Source: Ruegeria sp. THAF33
GTDB lineage: Bacteria > Pseudomonadota > Alphaproteobacteria > Rhodobacterales > Rhodobacteraceae
Direction: 5' to 3'
Assembly: GCF_009363615.1 (NCBI RefSeq)
Contig: NZ_CP045386.1
Span: 62,001-126,000 of the forward strand
DNA length: 64,000 bases
Shown here: positions 50,775-59,499 of the stretch, piece by piece
Layout of the letters: the number at the start of each line of letters is the position of its first letter
How positions within the stretch are numbered: position 1 is the first letter of the stretch
Made by a program: the position numbers and the translations under genes
The notes under the pieces: generated by a model
Databases searched by the model: none
Told to the model about the DNA's origin: nothing
Seen by the model: only the letters and a program-made list of their open reading frames with translations

Positions 50775-50806
50775 GTCCGCAAAGCCGGTCATCAGGCTTT
50801 GCGGAC
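50775..50806 (+). terminator. Hairpin terminator after the merT-like operon
   Basis: GTCCGCAAAGCC (50775-50786) pairs perfectly with GGCTTTGCGGAC (50795-50806); a TATTTTTTC follows after six bases. Confidence 0.72.
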
Positions 50807-50961
50807 GCGGGTATTTTTTCACCGTAAGCTGGAACTTGCCCGGTAGGACAAGGCAGGCGTGAAGTCACGGATCAACTGGTTTGCCGTGAAGAATGTCACG
50901 TAAACCGGGCAGAAGAAGCGAGCGCCGCGTTTTTCAGGATCTTGCCAGCGCCATCGGAACT

Positions 50962-51438
50962 TCATGCGGCCGGGTATCTGGCGAACACCTCTGTGGTTCC
51001 ATCCTTGCGGATCAGGAAGACGTCAAAAGCTTCGCGTTCGCTTTCCGGCCCCATGCCTGGCGAGCCGAAAGGCATTCCCGGAACCGACAGTCCGACGGCA
51101 TCCGGGTGTTCGCCCAGCAGGCGCCGAATGTCAGCGGGCGGGACGTGTCCTTCGATCATGTAGCCCTCCACGCGGCCCGTGTGGCATGACATCATGCCCT
51201 CCGGAATCCCATTGGCAGTTTTGTAAGCGTTCAAGGCCTCCCAAGCACTGTTTTCCACGCCTACTTCAAAACCTTCCGCCCGCATGATTTTGATCCACGA
51301 TCCGCAGCACCCGCAATTCGGATCCTTCAGGACATGGATTGAGGGACCGATTTTCGCTAAGGCGGGAAGCGCCGCGCTGCACGCAATTGCCGCGGCTCCT
51401 TGCATCAAGCGGCGGCGGCTCAGGTTATTCATTGTCAT
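50962..51438 (-). CDS. DUF411 exported metal-binding protein
   Basis: 158 residues from ATG 51438 (ATG 51432 also possible). Tat-like leader SRRRLMQGAAAIACSAALPALA, then the DUF411 signature: VLKDPNCGCCGSWIKIMRAEGFEV, MMSCHTGRVEGYMIEGHVPPADI and GLSVPGMPFGSPGMG. Proteins of this family bind copper or other soft metals through the CGCC motif. Located between two mercury-type MerR units. Confidence 0.87.
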   Translation of the reverse strand: MTMNNLSRRRLMQGAAAIACSAALPALAKIGPSIHVLKDPNCGCCGSWIKIMRAEGFEVGVENSAWEALNAYKTANGIPEGMMSCHTGRVEGYMIEGHVPPADIRRLLGEHPDAVGLSVPGMPFGSPGMGPESEREAFDVFLIRKDGTTEVFARYPAA

Positions 51439-51507
51439 GTTCCCTCTTGGGTAAACTTGTTTTAAACCGATATAAAATCGCACCGGTAGGATTAAAGCTG
51501 GACCGCA

Positions 51508-51732
51508 TTACAGGGCCGACTTGTCCGTCACCCTCCGATACTCATCAGATATGGCTTTCTGGGCGACGCAGGGATTTCTCACAATGATCTGACGCAAACT
51601 CTGCTCGGAAACGGAACCCTCGCTCTCCTTTTTTCGCTGCACCTGCCGCTCTGGGTCCTGCTTGGCAATAACCCGGTTCGCAAGCAACTCCGCTACCCTC
51701 CGTTCAAGGCCGGAATTGCGCCTATTTCTCAC
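51508..51732 (-). CDS. Small basic protein downstream of merR-2, unknown
   Basis: 74 residues, charged and probably helical (LERRVAELLANRVIAKQDPE, QVQRKKESEGSVSEQSLRQI). Start overlaps the end of the MerR gene by 11 bp on the same strand. No leader or motif. It could be a genuine operon member or a chance frame. Confidence 0.35.
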   Translation of the reverse strand: MRNRRNSGLERRVAELLANRVIAKQDPERQVQRKKESEGSVSEQSLRQIIVRNPCVAQKAISDEYRRVTDKSAL

Positions 51733-52135
51733 TGCTGCGTTCTATGGCACCCACGATCGAACAGTTCTGAATTCCACCACGCCCCGGACACGCCGCGATC
51801 AGCTCGTCCAGATTGTTCCTCAACCGTGCAAGCCCGTCGATCCGTTCCTGAATTTCGTCCCGCTTTTTGCGCGCTCTGGCCTGCATCGCGACGCACTCGG
51901 TATTTGGTGCCGTGCGCAACTCCAGAATTTCCGCGATTTCTGCCAGCGAAAATCCGAGCTTCTTAGCGCCGGATATGAATTTCAGCCGCCAAAGCGTGTC
52001 ACCACCATAGTCCCGCGCGCCGCCGTCAATTGGGCGCGGCGGCTGAGTGACAAGGCCCTTCCTTTCATAAAATCGGATCGTCTCGACGCCTATCCCGGTC
52101 TCGCGCGCGGCCTGGCCGATCTTGAGTGGTTGCAT
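51722..52135 (-). CDS. Hg-type MerR-family regulator (second copy)
   Basis: 137 residues; HTH (MQPLKIGQAARETGIGVETIRFYERKGLVTQPPRP), and Cys81, Cys116, Cys125 (TECVAM, AACPGRGGIQNC) with 35 and 9 residue spacings, exactly those of Hg-MerR. Divergent from a flippase-like and MFS pair, with a perfect CCGTATCATGATACGG palindrome in a 19-bp-spacer promoter. Its target genes are not classical mer genes. Confidence 0.85.
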   Translation of the reverse strand: MQPLKIGQAARETGIGVETIRFYERKGLVTQPPRPIDGGARDYGGDTLWRLKFISGAKKLGFSLAEIAEILELRTAPNTECVAMQARARKKRDEIQERIDGLARLRNNLDELIAACPGRGGIQNCSIVGAIERSSEK

Positions 52136-52161
52136 CGCGGTCTCCCTCCGTCACCGTCATC

Positions 52162-52192
52162 TTGACACCGTATCATGATACGGAGGTTAAAA
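52162..52192 (+). promoter_or_regulatory. MerR-type promoter of the flippase-like/MFS operon
   Basis: -35 TTGACA (52162-52167), 19-bp spacer containing the perfect palindrome CCGTATCATGATACGG (52168-52183), -10 TTAAAA (52187-52192). Transcription would start near 52199, which supports ATG 52225 for the first gene. Confidence 0.8.
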
Positions 52193-52224
52193 CATTGGGG
52201 TCTTGGTGGTTGCGAGGATGTCAA

Positions 52225-53253
52225 ATGCGGACCTTCCTGAAACGGTGGCTGCTGCCGATATTCGGCTCCGCCCTGGCGCTCTATCTGGTGTTTGCGCTCT
52301 ACGGCAGCCTCGATTTTGCGCTGTTTCTGCAGGGCCTGCGCGGAGCCAACATGTTCTGGATCGCGATTCTTGCCGCCACCATCCTGCTGGAGCAGCTGAT
52401 GAGCGGCTGGAAGTGGAGGCAGATCCTGTTCGACGTGAAACCGGTCGGCACCCTGCGGCTGACGGGGGCGCTACTGGCAGGTTATGGCGCAAATGTCCTT
52501 GTCCCGCTCGGCATCAGCCCGCTGGTCCGGGCCTGGCTGGTTGCCCGGCTCGACCGCCTGAAGATGGCGACCGTGCTTGCAACCGCGATCATCGCCCGGT
52601 TCCTCGACGGCGTCGTTTTCGCCCTTTTTGCCGGAGCGGTGGCCGCCGCCGGCCAGATTCCACAGATCGAGGGTGACCTGCGGCTGGGATTGAGCGTTGC
52701 GGGCCTGTTGAACCTGATGCTTTTCGGCAGCCTGCTTTGGGTTCTGTTCCGGTTCCGCGCGTCACTTCTCAGCGAGGACCCTCTGGTCTGCCGACTCTTC
52801 GACTGGGCTGCCGCCCGCATCGGGGCCGATGGCGCGTATCTGCGCACCGCGCTCGGTGAAGGGATCGTCTGGCCACAGGCACGGGCCCGCCGCATCGCCG
52901 CCATTGCCGCAGCCATTGCGGGTAAGCTGGTGGCGACAACCCATTTCCTGTGGGCCGGGCTGGCGGTTGGCGTGGTGCTGAGCGCGTGGGATTACCTGTT
53001 CTTGATGGTGTTTGCCGGGTTCGCCATGGTTCTGGGTCGTTTCGTGCGCATCCCGGCGAGCTTTGTCTTTGGGGCGGGGTTCGCGCTCAAGGTGCTTGGC
53101 GTTCCGGACGAAACCGCCCTTCTGATGATCCTGTTCAACTATGTGCTGACGATCCTTCTGGTGGTCGGGATCGGCCTGACGGTGTTGTGGCAGAGCGGCA
53201 TCGACATCCGCCGCGCCCGGGCGGAGGCAGAGGCGGCGAATGGCAAGGCGTAA
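52225..53253 (+). CDS. Lysylphosphatidylglycerol synthase TM-domain/flippase-like membrane protein (UPF0104 type)
   Basis: 342 residues from ATG 52225, the first start after the MerR promoter. About eight transmembrane helices with conserved LEQLMSGWKWRQIL, GYGANVLVPLGISPLVRAWLVAR and AIIARFLDGVVFALFAG. This family includes lipid flippase-like domains and has no catalytic synthase domain here. Overlaps the MFS gene by 14 bp. Under Hg-type MerR control, its role is open. Confidence 0.8.
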   Translation: MRTFLKRWLLPIFGSALALYLVFALYGSLDFALFLQGLRGANMFWIAILAATILLEQLMSGWKWRQILFDVKPVGTLRLTGALLAGYGANVLVPLGISPLVRAWLVARLDRLKMATVLATAIIARFLDGVVFALFAGAVAAAGQIPQIEGDLRLGLSVAGLLNLMLFGSLLWVLFRFRASLLSEDPLVCRLFDWAAARIGADGAYLRTALGEGIVWPQARARRIAAIAAAIAGKLVATTHFLWAGLAVGVVLSAWDYLFLMVFAGFAMVLGRFVRIPASFVFGAGFALKVLGVPDETALLMILFNYVLTILLVVGIGLTVLWQSGIDIRRARAEAEAANGKA

Positions 53254-54490
53254 TCCCGAAGACACGAGATTTTGGCGCATCGCCGGTGCTGGTGCGGTGT
53301 TTCAGGGCGGGTCGGCGGCGGTGGACAGCGCGACGGTGGTGGCCAGTCTGGTGCATATGCTGACCGGTAGCGCGCTGGCCGTGGGCTATGCCAGCACGGT
53401 CCTGCGTCTTGGCTGGCTGCTGCCCCAGTTCGCGGTGGGCTACCTCGCCGAGCGCACCGATCGGCGCATGCCGTTCTACGCCCTTGGTGCCTATGGGCGG
53501 GCGATCACGGTCGCGATGATCGGTATGCTTCTGTGGTGGGGGGCCGACTGGCCGCAGGTCGATTGGCCTCCGGTTCCGCTGGCGCTCGGGATGCTGGGGC
53601 TGTGGACAATCTACGCCTTTGTCAGCGGCGTGGTCGCGGTGCCCTACAACGACATCGTCGGCCGGGCGATCCCGTCCGAGCGCCGCAGCCGTATGTTGGC
53701 CTGGCGCTTTTTCGGCGGCGGTGTTCTGGCGGTTCTGGTGGCGGGCGTTCTGCGACTTGCGCTCGACGTGATGCTGCCGCTCAGGGCCTATGCGCTGATC
53801 TTCTGGCTCGGCGCGGTGCTGATGATCGTCTCTGCGACGCTTTTTGTCGCCGCGGGTGAGCCCGCTACCGCTGCAAGGGCGCCACGGGACCGCCCGGCCA
53901 ATCTGTCTGGATTTCTGCGCGAAGGGGTCTCGACACTACAACAGGATCGCCGGTTCCGGCTGTTCCTGATCTTCCAATGGCTTGGCGCAGCGACGCTGAT
54001 GGCGTTGCCGTTCTATGTCGTTGCCGCCAGCCGCAGCGGCCTCGGGGCGGCGGATGTCGGAACGCTGTTGGCGGCGCAGACCGTCGGCGCGCTGGCCTCG
54101 AATCCGGTCTGGGGCCGTATCGGCGACCGGATGGGCAAATTGCGCCTGCTGGGGATAGTGGCACTGGTGCGTCTCGGACCTCCGGTGCTGGTGTTGCTGC
54201 TTGTGGTCTCGAGTTCGGGGCTGACCGGTTTCGCGGCGCTGTTCTTCCTGATCGGCGTGATGATGAACGGGGTGACCATCGGCTATCTCGGCTACCTGCT
54301 GGAGATCTCGCCCGACGACCGCCGTCCGGCCTATTCCGCGTGGTTTAACAGCTTTGCGGCCCCGGCGGCGCTGGCGCCACTTGTGGGCGGCGTGGTGGTC
54401 AGCATAATCGCCATCGAAGCCGTGTTCATCGCTGCGATCCTGGCCGCGCTGGGTCAGGTCGTGATCGCGGCGCGGCTGTCCCAAGTTTGA
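53240..54490 (+). CDS. Major facilitator superfamily transporter
   Basis: 416 residues, about 12 transmembrane helices. Motifs: FAVGYLAERTDRRMPFYALGAYGRA (loop 2-3, motif A variant), VAVPYNDIVGRAIPSERRSRMLAWRFFGGG and NPVWGRIGDRMGKLRLLG in the second half. Substrate unknown; paired with the flippase-like gene under an Hg-type MerR promoter, so efflux of a metal or lipid-linked compound is conceivable. Confidence 0.87.
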   Translation: MARRNPEDTRFWRIAGAGAVFQGGSAAVDSATVVASLVHMLTGSALAVGYASTVLRLGWLLPQFAVGYLAERTDRRMPFYALGAYGRAITVAMIGMLLWWGADWPQVDWPPVPLALGMLGLWTIYAFVSGVVAVPYNDIVGRAIPSERRSRMLAWRFFGGGVLAVLVAGVLRLALDVMLPLRAYALIFWLGAVLMIVSATLFVAAGEPATAARAPRDRPANLSGFLREGVSTLQQDRRFRLFLIFQWLGAATLMALPFYVVAASRSGLGAADVGTLLAAQTVGALASNPVWGRIGDRMGKLRLLGIVALVRLGPPVLVLLLVVSSSGLTGFAALFFLIGVMMNGVTIGYLGYLLEISPDDRRPAYSAWFNSFAAPAALAPLVGGVVVSIIAIEAVFIAAILAALGQVVIAARLSQV

Positions 54491-54611
54491 TATAGCACTT
54501 TGTTTCACCACGGTCGCACAATTCGCTGTTCCTCTGTGGGGAACTTAAGATGGGTCAAGGCGAACTTTCTGTTTCTGGCCTAATATTTTGGCATCGTGAA
54601 TGGAGGCAATA

Positions 54612-55046
54612 ATGGCCAATGCAGAATCAACAGCGCGCGTGAAAACCAAGATTTCTGGTAGGGCCATGGCTGTGTTCGGTGTGACCTTTTCCTTTTTGGC
54701 CATGCTGGTCAGCGGAGGCATTTTGTTTTTCGCTCCAATAGGTAAAATCTCCAATGCCACCGACTGGCAGGTGTTGGGCCTTGACCGGCAAGGGTGGGAT
54801 GACGTCCACATCGCCTTGGCGTTGCTGTTTGTCGGATTCTCCCTGTGGCACGCGGCGCTGCATTTTCGAACCTTCAAAACGCTGATCCTCGACAACAGGA
54901 TGTGTCCACAGGGGCATCGGATCGAAGCGATGATCGGAGCCGCTTTCGTGATCGCTTTGGTCACATTGACGGTGTTTGGGCTTCCGCCCGCGAATTGGCT
55001 GCTCGATCTCAATGAGTTCTTCAAGCACGAGTTCTGGGCAGGCTGA
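54612..55046 (+). CDS. DUF4405-type membrane protein
   Basis: 144 residues from ATG 54612; three to four transmembrane helices. Helical motif DDVHIALALLFVGFSLWHAALHF with several His suggests heme or quinone contact, as in small b-type cytochromes. It follows the MFS gene by 120 bp and is closed by a hairpin. Function unknown. Confidence 0.75.
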   Translation: MANAESTARVKTKISGRAMAVFGVTFSFLAMLVSGGILFFAPIGKISNATDWQVLGLDRQGWDDVHIALALLFVGFSLWHAALHFRTFKTLILDNRMCPQGHRIEAMIGAAFVIALVTLTVFGLPPANWLLDLNEFFKHEFWAG

Positions 55047-55059
55047 CCCAGAATGAACG

Positions 55060-55087
55060 CCCCCACAGCGAGGCTTCGCCGTGGGGG
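55060..55087. terminator. GC-rich hairpin between convergent genes
   Basis: CCCCCAC (55060-55066) pairs with GTGGGGG (55081-55087), with inner GCG-AGGCTT-CGC reinforcing the stem. No long T-run. Confidence 0.6.
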
Positions 55088-55111
55088 TCAAATCATCACA
55101 AGAAGTTTCGA

Positions 55112-55429
55112 TTAGTCGTCGCCTTTCTCGCTGTAGTCGTCATTCGTATCGGACATGTGGGGAACCGGTTCGCCAGTCGCTGCGTCCAGGTAGGCTTCGA
55201 CTTCGTATCCATATACGTCGCGCATTTCGACTTCGTAGTAGCGGTCGTCATCGCGCTCAATTTCCAGAATTTGGTAGCCCTGCGCTTCAAGCTTGGCGGC
55301 AACCTCGCCAACGGGCATCCAAGTGACGGTCTCAGGTGACGCCGACGTGACCGTATCGGTGGCGGCGTTGACAGCAAAGGCCGCAGCGGCGGCGGTAAGC
55401 AGGGTGGCGGCAAAGAGGATTACTTTCAT
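55112..55429 (-). CDS. PepSY-domain periplasmic protein
   Basis: 105 residues from ATG 55429 with signal peptide (MKVILFAATLLTAAAAAFAVNA). PepSY block VGEVAAKLEAQGYQILEIERDDDRYYEVEMRDVYGYEVEAYLDAATGEPV. Divergent from a second PepSY gene and two-component system, which may form one signalling unit. Confidence 0.87.
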   Translation of the reverse strand: MKVILFAATLLTAAAAAFAVNAATDTVTSASPETVTWMPVGEVAAKLEAQGYQILEIERDDDRYYEVEMRDVYGYEVEAYLDAATGEPVPHMSDTNDDYSEKGDD

Positions 55430-55554
55430 GTAGGTCTCCAAGATGAATTGGGCGGGATTGCCCTGTCGGTATTCCTTTTTCTCAAATGTCGCCTGATGCC
55501 GGTCTGACAGCCCGTGTCAGTGAACTGTCAGTGGAAAGACGGTAGTTTGCCTAC

Positions 55555-55863
55555 ATGAAACACGCTTTGATCGTTCTGATATGCACACTTGCCAGCACTG
55601 TCCTCGCATCCGAGGACCACGATGCGGCACGTGATGCAGTGCGCCAACATAAGGTCATTCCGCTCTCGAAGATTGTTCCGGACGTTTTAGAGAGATTCGA
55701 TGCGTCGCTGCTCGAAGCAGAGTTCGAACGCGAGCATGGCGCGTATGTCTATGAACTGGAGTTGATCACGGGCTCGGGCCGAATGATCGAAGTCATGGTG
55801 GATGCCACCACGGGTGCGATACTCGAAGTTGAGCAGGAAGGCTGGCAGGAAAGGGACGAATAA
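55555..55863 (+). CDS. PepSY-domain periplasmic protein (two-component accessory)
   Basis: 102 residues; signal peptide MKHALIVLICTLASTVLA; PepSY part HKVIPLSKIVPDVLERFDASLLEAEFEREHGAYVYELELITGSGRMIEVMVDATTGAIL. Start of an operon with a response regulator (1-bp overlap TAATG). PepSY proteins may sense redox or inhibit a partner kinase in the periplasm. Confidence 0.88.
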   Translation: MKHALIVLICTLASTVLASEDHDAARDAVRQHKVIPLSKIVPDVLERFDASLLEAEFEREHGAYVYELELITGSGRMIEVMVDATTGAILEVEQEGWQERDE

Positions 55864-56534
55864 TGCGGCTTCTCGCGGTCGAAGACGACCCGATCATTCG
55901 CAAGGACGTGCAATCTGCTTTGGAAGCCTCTGGATTCCGCGTGGAAATCGCCGAGGACGGCGAGGACGCATGGTTTCTGGGGGATACCGAAGATTATGAC
56001 CTCGTCGTTCTTGATCTCGGATTGCCGCACATGGACGGATTGAGCGTGTTGAAACGCTGGCGCGCCAACGGCCGGCAGATGCCCGTTCTGGTCCTGACAG
56101 CGCGCGGGGCTTGGCACGAACGGGTCGAAGGGATCGAAGCTGGGGCCGACGACTATCTGCCCAAACCGTTCCGGATGGAAGAACTTGTGGCCAGGGCTCG
56201 GGCGCTGGTGCGCCGGTCTGCCGGGCATAGTGCTCCTGTGCAGACGTTGGGCGATTTGACCATCGACACGAACAGGATGTCCGTAGCTGTTCGAGGAGTG
56301 CCGATAACGGTGACCTCCCTGGAATACCGGCTTTTGTCCTACCTCATGCTGCACCGAGACCGCGTGGTGCCGCCAACCGAGCTCTTGGAGCATCTATATG
56401 GTGATGACGACGCCCGTGAGGCCAATGCGGTGGAGGCCATTCTCACCCGACTTCGCAAGAAGCTTGGGGCCGGCATTATCGGCACCAGACGCGGGTTTGG
56501 ATACTTTCTGGAGGCAGTGGAGGGCGATGGGTGA
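55863..56534 (+). CDS. OmpR-family response regulator
   Basis: 223 residues. Receiver with acidic pair ED at 7-9 and phospho-accepting D51 (LVVLDLGLPHMDGL), K in DDYLPKPF; C-terminal winged helix with GVPITVTSLEYRLLSYLMLHRDRVV. Overlaps the kinase gene by four bases. Likely activates the following cytochrome b/SHP/DHC genes. Confidence 0.93.
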   Translation: MRLLAVEDDPIIRKDVQSALEASGFRVEIAEDGEDAWFLGDTEDYDLVVLDLGLPHMDGLSVLKRWRANGRQMPVLVLTARGAWHERVEGIEAGADDYLPKPFRMEELVARARALVRRSAGHSAPVQTLGDLTIDTNRMSVAVRGVPITVTSLEYRLLSYLMLHRDRVVPPTELLEHLYGDDDAREANAVEAILTRLRKKLGAGIIGTRRGFGYFLEAVEGDG

Positions 56535-57874
56535 AAACGGGCTCTCTCCGCTTTCGGTTGTTCGTAGCCACTGCGCTGTCGGTTTCCATCGCGCTGATGC
56601 TGGCGTTCTGGGGGCTGGGGCTGCTCTTTGCCTCGCATGTGGAACGGCGTGCAATTGATGACCTCTCCGTCCAGCTCGACCAGATACTCGCAGGAGTGGA
56701 GCGGGATGAAAAAGGGAAAATTCGGATTGGATCGGCTCCGGCAGATGCCCGTTTCTCAAAGCCTTTTGGGGGCCTCTACTGGCAGATCGAAGTTGAGGGG
56801 CTTCAGTTACGCTCAAGATCGCTATGGGATTTCGCTCTCGATCTTCCTCCGGATCATCTGAAGAGCGGGACCGTCCATGTGCACTATCTCTCCGGGCCCG
56901 GGGAAAACCAGCTGCTTGTCATGGAGCGGAGCATTGTGCTTTCCACACGCCTTGGAGGCGTTCCGATGCGCGCTGCCGTGGCCATGGATGCCTCTCAGCT
57001 TGAGAAAAGCACCGAAGAATTCCGGGAAGATCTTGTGCCTTTTACGCTTCTTCTGGCGCTTTTTATTGTCTTCGCTGGGGCGGTTCAAGTCATTGTCGGT
57101 CTTCGACCGCTAAATTCCGTCGAGCGGCGGATATCAAGGATCCGAACGGGAGACGTGAACCGGGTGGGCGAGGATTTCCCTACGGAAATTCGTCCCCTTG
57201 CAGCCGAAGTGGATGCCCTGCTCCTACAAAGGGAAAAGGACATCGAGCAGGCAAGGCACAGAGCGGGCGATCTCGCTCATGGCCTGAAAACCCCACTTCA
57301 AGCATTACTTGGAGATGCGCGCCGTGTTCGCGAGGCCGGATTGACTGATACCGCAGCGTCAATCGAAAGCACCGTCAAAAGCATGCATCGCCATGTCGAG
57401 CGTGAATTGAACAGGGTTCGTATTGCGACGCGAGCCGCCACGTCGAAGGCCGATCTCACCGAGGCTGCAAGTCGCGTTATTGCAGTAGTTCAGAAAGCCA
57501 GTTTGAACGACGCATTGAAATGGGATTTGGACGCGCCAGCGAATCTCGTGGTTGCGGCAGATATGGAAGATTTATCCGCAATTCTGGGTGCGATTACGGA
57601 AAACGCATCTCGCCATGCGAGGCGGCAAGTCAGGATATCAGCACGCAAACAGGCGACGCATGCAGTTCTGAGCGTTCTTGACGACGGTCCGGGCATTCCA
57701 CCAGACAAGATCGATACTCTCATGCGCCGGGGCGTGCGCGAGGACGAAACAGGAACCGGGCTTGGCCTGGCGATCGCGCGGGAATTGACCGAGGCACTGG
57801 GCGGATCGCTGGAATTGATCTCCCGCGATCCGGGACTGATGGTTCGGATCACTTTGCCTCTGGCTGCTACCTGA
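56531..57874 (+). CDS. Sensor histidine kinase (QseC/PhoQ-like)
   Basis: 447 residues. Two transmembrane segments flank a periplasmic domain of about 130 residues; HAMP-like region SVERRISRIRTGD, phospho-accepting His in GDLAHGLKTPLQALLGD, N box GAITENASRHARRQVRI and G boxes DDGPGIPPDK and GTGLGLAIARELTEALGG. Start is GTG at 56531. Signal unknown; the PepSY partner and cytochrome targets suggest a redox cue. Confidence 0.92.
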   Translation: MKTGSLRFRLFVATALSVSIALMLAFWGLGLLFASHVERRAIDDLSVQLDQILAGVERDEKGKIRIGSAPADARFSKPFGGLYWQIEVEGLQLRSRSLWDFALDLPPDHLKSGTVHVHYLSGPGENQLLVMERSIVLSTRLGGVPMRAAVAMDASQLEKSTEEFREDLVPFTLLLALFIVFAGAVQVIVGLRPLNSVERRISRIRTGDVNRVGEDFPTEIRPLAAEVDALLLQREKDIEQARHRAGDLAHGLKTPLQALLGDARRVREAGLTDTAASIESTVKSMHRHVERELNRVRIATRAATSKADLTEAASRVIAVVQKASLNDALKWDLDAPANLVVAADMEDLSAILGAITENASRHARRQVRISARKQATHAVLSVLDDGPGIPPDKIDTLMRRGVREDETGTGLGLAIARELTEALGGSLELISRDPGLMVRITLPLAAT

Positions 57875-57955
57875 CAATCACCTGACAGTCCCCATCAGGC
57901 TGACATCAGTGCGCTTCTGACAAACTTCTGGTGAGATTGATGAGAGGCAGAAGCG

Positions 57956-59095
57956 ATGAGAGAAGTTCCCGCGCCATTTGATGGGCTGGCCTATGACGGA
58001 CATCTCGTCTGGGATCGATTCACTCGTGTATTTCATTGGGGGCTGGTAGCGTGCGTTTCCACCGCGTTGGTGTCTGGGTTCCTGCTGGACGCATCTTGGA
58101 TTCGCCTACACCTGGTTTCCGGTTCCCTTGCCATTGCATTGGTTACTGCCAGAACTGTCTGGGGATTTACCGGCCCTACCTACGCGCGGTTTTCGCAGTT
58201 CTTACCAAGCTACCGGCAGGTTATCAGCCATCTGAGGGCCGGAGCGGCTCATGCGCGCCACATCGGGCACAATCCACTTGCTGCCTTGATGGTCTTTGTA
58301 TTGCTTACCCTGATCGTCGGGCTTGGTTTGACAGGTGTCGCCAGCTTGGGCAGCGGTCTAAAATCAGGGCCGATGGCTGCCTCTTTGCCAGCATCACAGG
58401 GCCACATCTGGAGCAAAATTCACGAGTTGGCCGCTTTCGCGCTGTTGAGCTTCATTGCCCTGCATATCGGCGGTGTCGTTCTGGAAAGCCGCCGCAGCCG
58501 AGAGAACCTGGCCAGGTCGATGATAACCGGGCGCAAGGAGATGCGCGCCGGGGATTTGACTGCGCCGCCACGGCCTGCGCAGCGGGCGCTTGCCGCCCTT
58601 TTCATCTCGGGTCTTGTCATCATCGCCACCGGCGCGATCAACAGGATGTCACAAAGCCCACTGCCGCTCCCGCCGGTTGGGAGTATGGCACTGGTCTACA
58701 GCGATGAATGCGCCGCCTGCCACATGGCTTATCACCCGTCCCTGCGTCCTGCCGCATCCTGGCAATTGATGATGGACAAGCTGGACAGTCATTTCGGTGA
58801 GGACGCCACTCTGCCAAAGGAGACCGGTGACGAGATTACCGTTTGGCTGGTCAAGCACTCCGCGGAAACTGTGGACAGCAAGCCCGCGACCCTCTGGACG
58901 GGTTTGCAAGAAACCCTGCCGGTTGCCCTACCGAACACAGACATCTGGCAACGTCTTCACGGGTCGCTCGCCGATGGCACATTCACCCGCCGCACCATCC
59001 ATAGCCGCTCGAACTGTTTCGCTTGTCACAGGGATGCCGAGAGCGGCTGGTTCAGCCCTTTTCAGATTTCCGTTCCGAAGGAGCCTAAGCAATGA
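57956..59095 (+). CDS. Cytochrome b (b561/Ni-Fe hydrogenase type) fused to diheme cytochrome c (DHC)
   Basis: 379 residues. N-terminal four-helix cytochrome b domain (WDRFTRVFHWGLVACVSTALVSGFLL and IHELAAFALLSFIALHIGGVVLESRR with paired heme-ligand His). After a fifth hydrophobic segment near residue 215 comes a DHC domain with CAACH and CFACH. A separate DHC is encoded two genes later, so the fusion is unusual and gives a quinol-to-c-heme path in one chain. Cytochrome b, SHP and DHC together form a known electron-transfer set. Confidence 0.87.
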   Translation: MREVPAPFDGLAYDGHLVWDRFTRVFHWGLVACVSTALVSGFLLDASWIRLHLVSGSLAIALVTARTVWGFTGPTYARFSQFLPSYRQVISHLRAGAAHARHIGHNPLAALMVFVLLTLIVGLGLTGVASLGSGLKSGPMAASLPASQGHIWSKIHELAAFALLSFIALHIGGVVLESRRSRENLARSMITGRKEMRAGDLTAPPRPAQRALAALFISGLVIIATGAINRMSQSPLPLPPVGSMALVYSDECAACHMAYHPSLRPAASWQLMMDKLDSHFGEDATLPKETGDEITVWLVKHSAETVDSKPATLWTGLQETLPVALPNTDIWQRLHGSLADGTFTRRTIHSRSNCFACHRDAESGWFSPFQISVPKEPKQ

Positions 59096-59484
59096 AACCA
59101 GTTCTTGTTCTTTCCGCCATCCTGTTGTCCCAGCCTGTCTTGGCGCAAGACACTTCCCCGCAGGCCTTGGTCGATCAATACAGTGCCGAGGCGGGTGCTG
59201 CCCCATCACCGAAAAACGGACGGGCGCTGTTCACGGCCAACCATGCAAGCGGAAAACCCCATACGCCCTCCTGCGTCACCTGTCATTCGGCAGACCCTAC
59301 AAAAGGCGGTCAGGCCCGCACCGGAAAGCCGATCGACCCCCTGGTTCCGCGCGTGAATTCAGAACGGTTCACCGACATGAAATTTGTCGAAAAATGGTTT
59401 GGGCGAAACTGCAACTCTGTTCTCGGCCGCGACTGCAGCGCGCAGGAAAAAGCCGACATCATTTCTTGGTTCATGAGCCTCTGA
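59092..59484 (+). CDS. SHP-type monoheme cytochrome c (DUF1924)
   Basis: 130 residues with signal peptide (MKPVLVLSAILLSQPVLA) and one CVTCH. KFVEKWFGRNCNSVLGRDCSAQEKADIISWFMSL is the conserved SHP tail including the Asn that acts as a detachable heme ligand and the disulfide pair. SHP (sphaeroides heme protein) binds O2 and NO. Overlaps the preceding fusion by four bases. Confidence 0.92.
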   Translation: MKPVLVLSAILLSQPVLAQDTSPQALVDQYSAEAGAAPSPKNGRALFTANHASGKPHTPSCVTCHSADPTKGGQARTGKPIDPLVPRVNSERFTDMKFVEKWFGRNCNSVLGRDCSAQEKADIISWFMSL

Positions 59485-59499
59485 GGAAAGGACACCACC

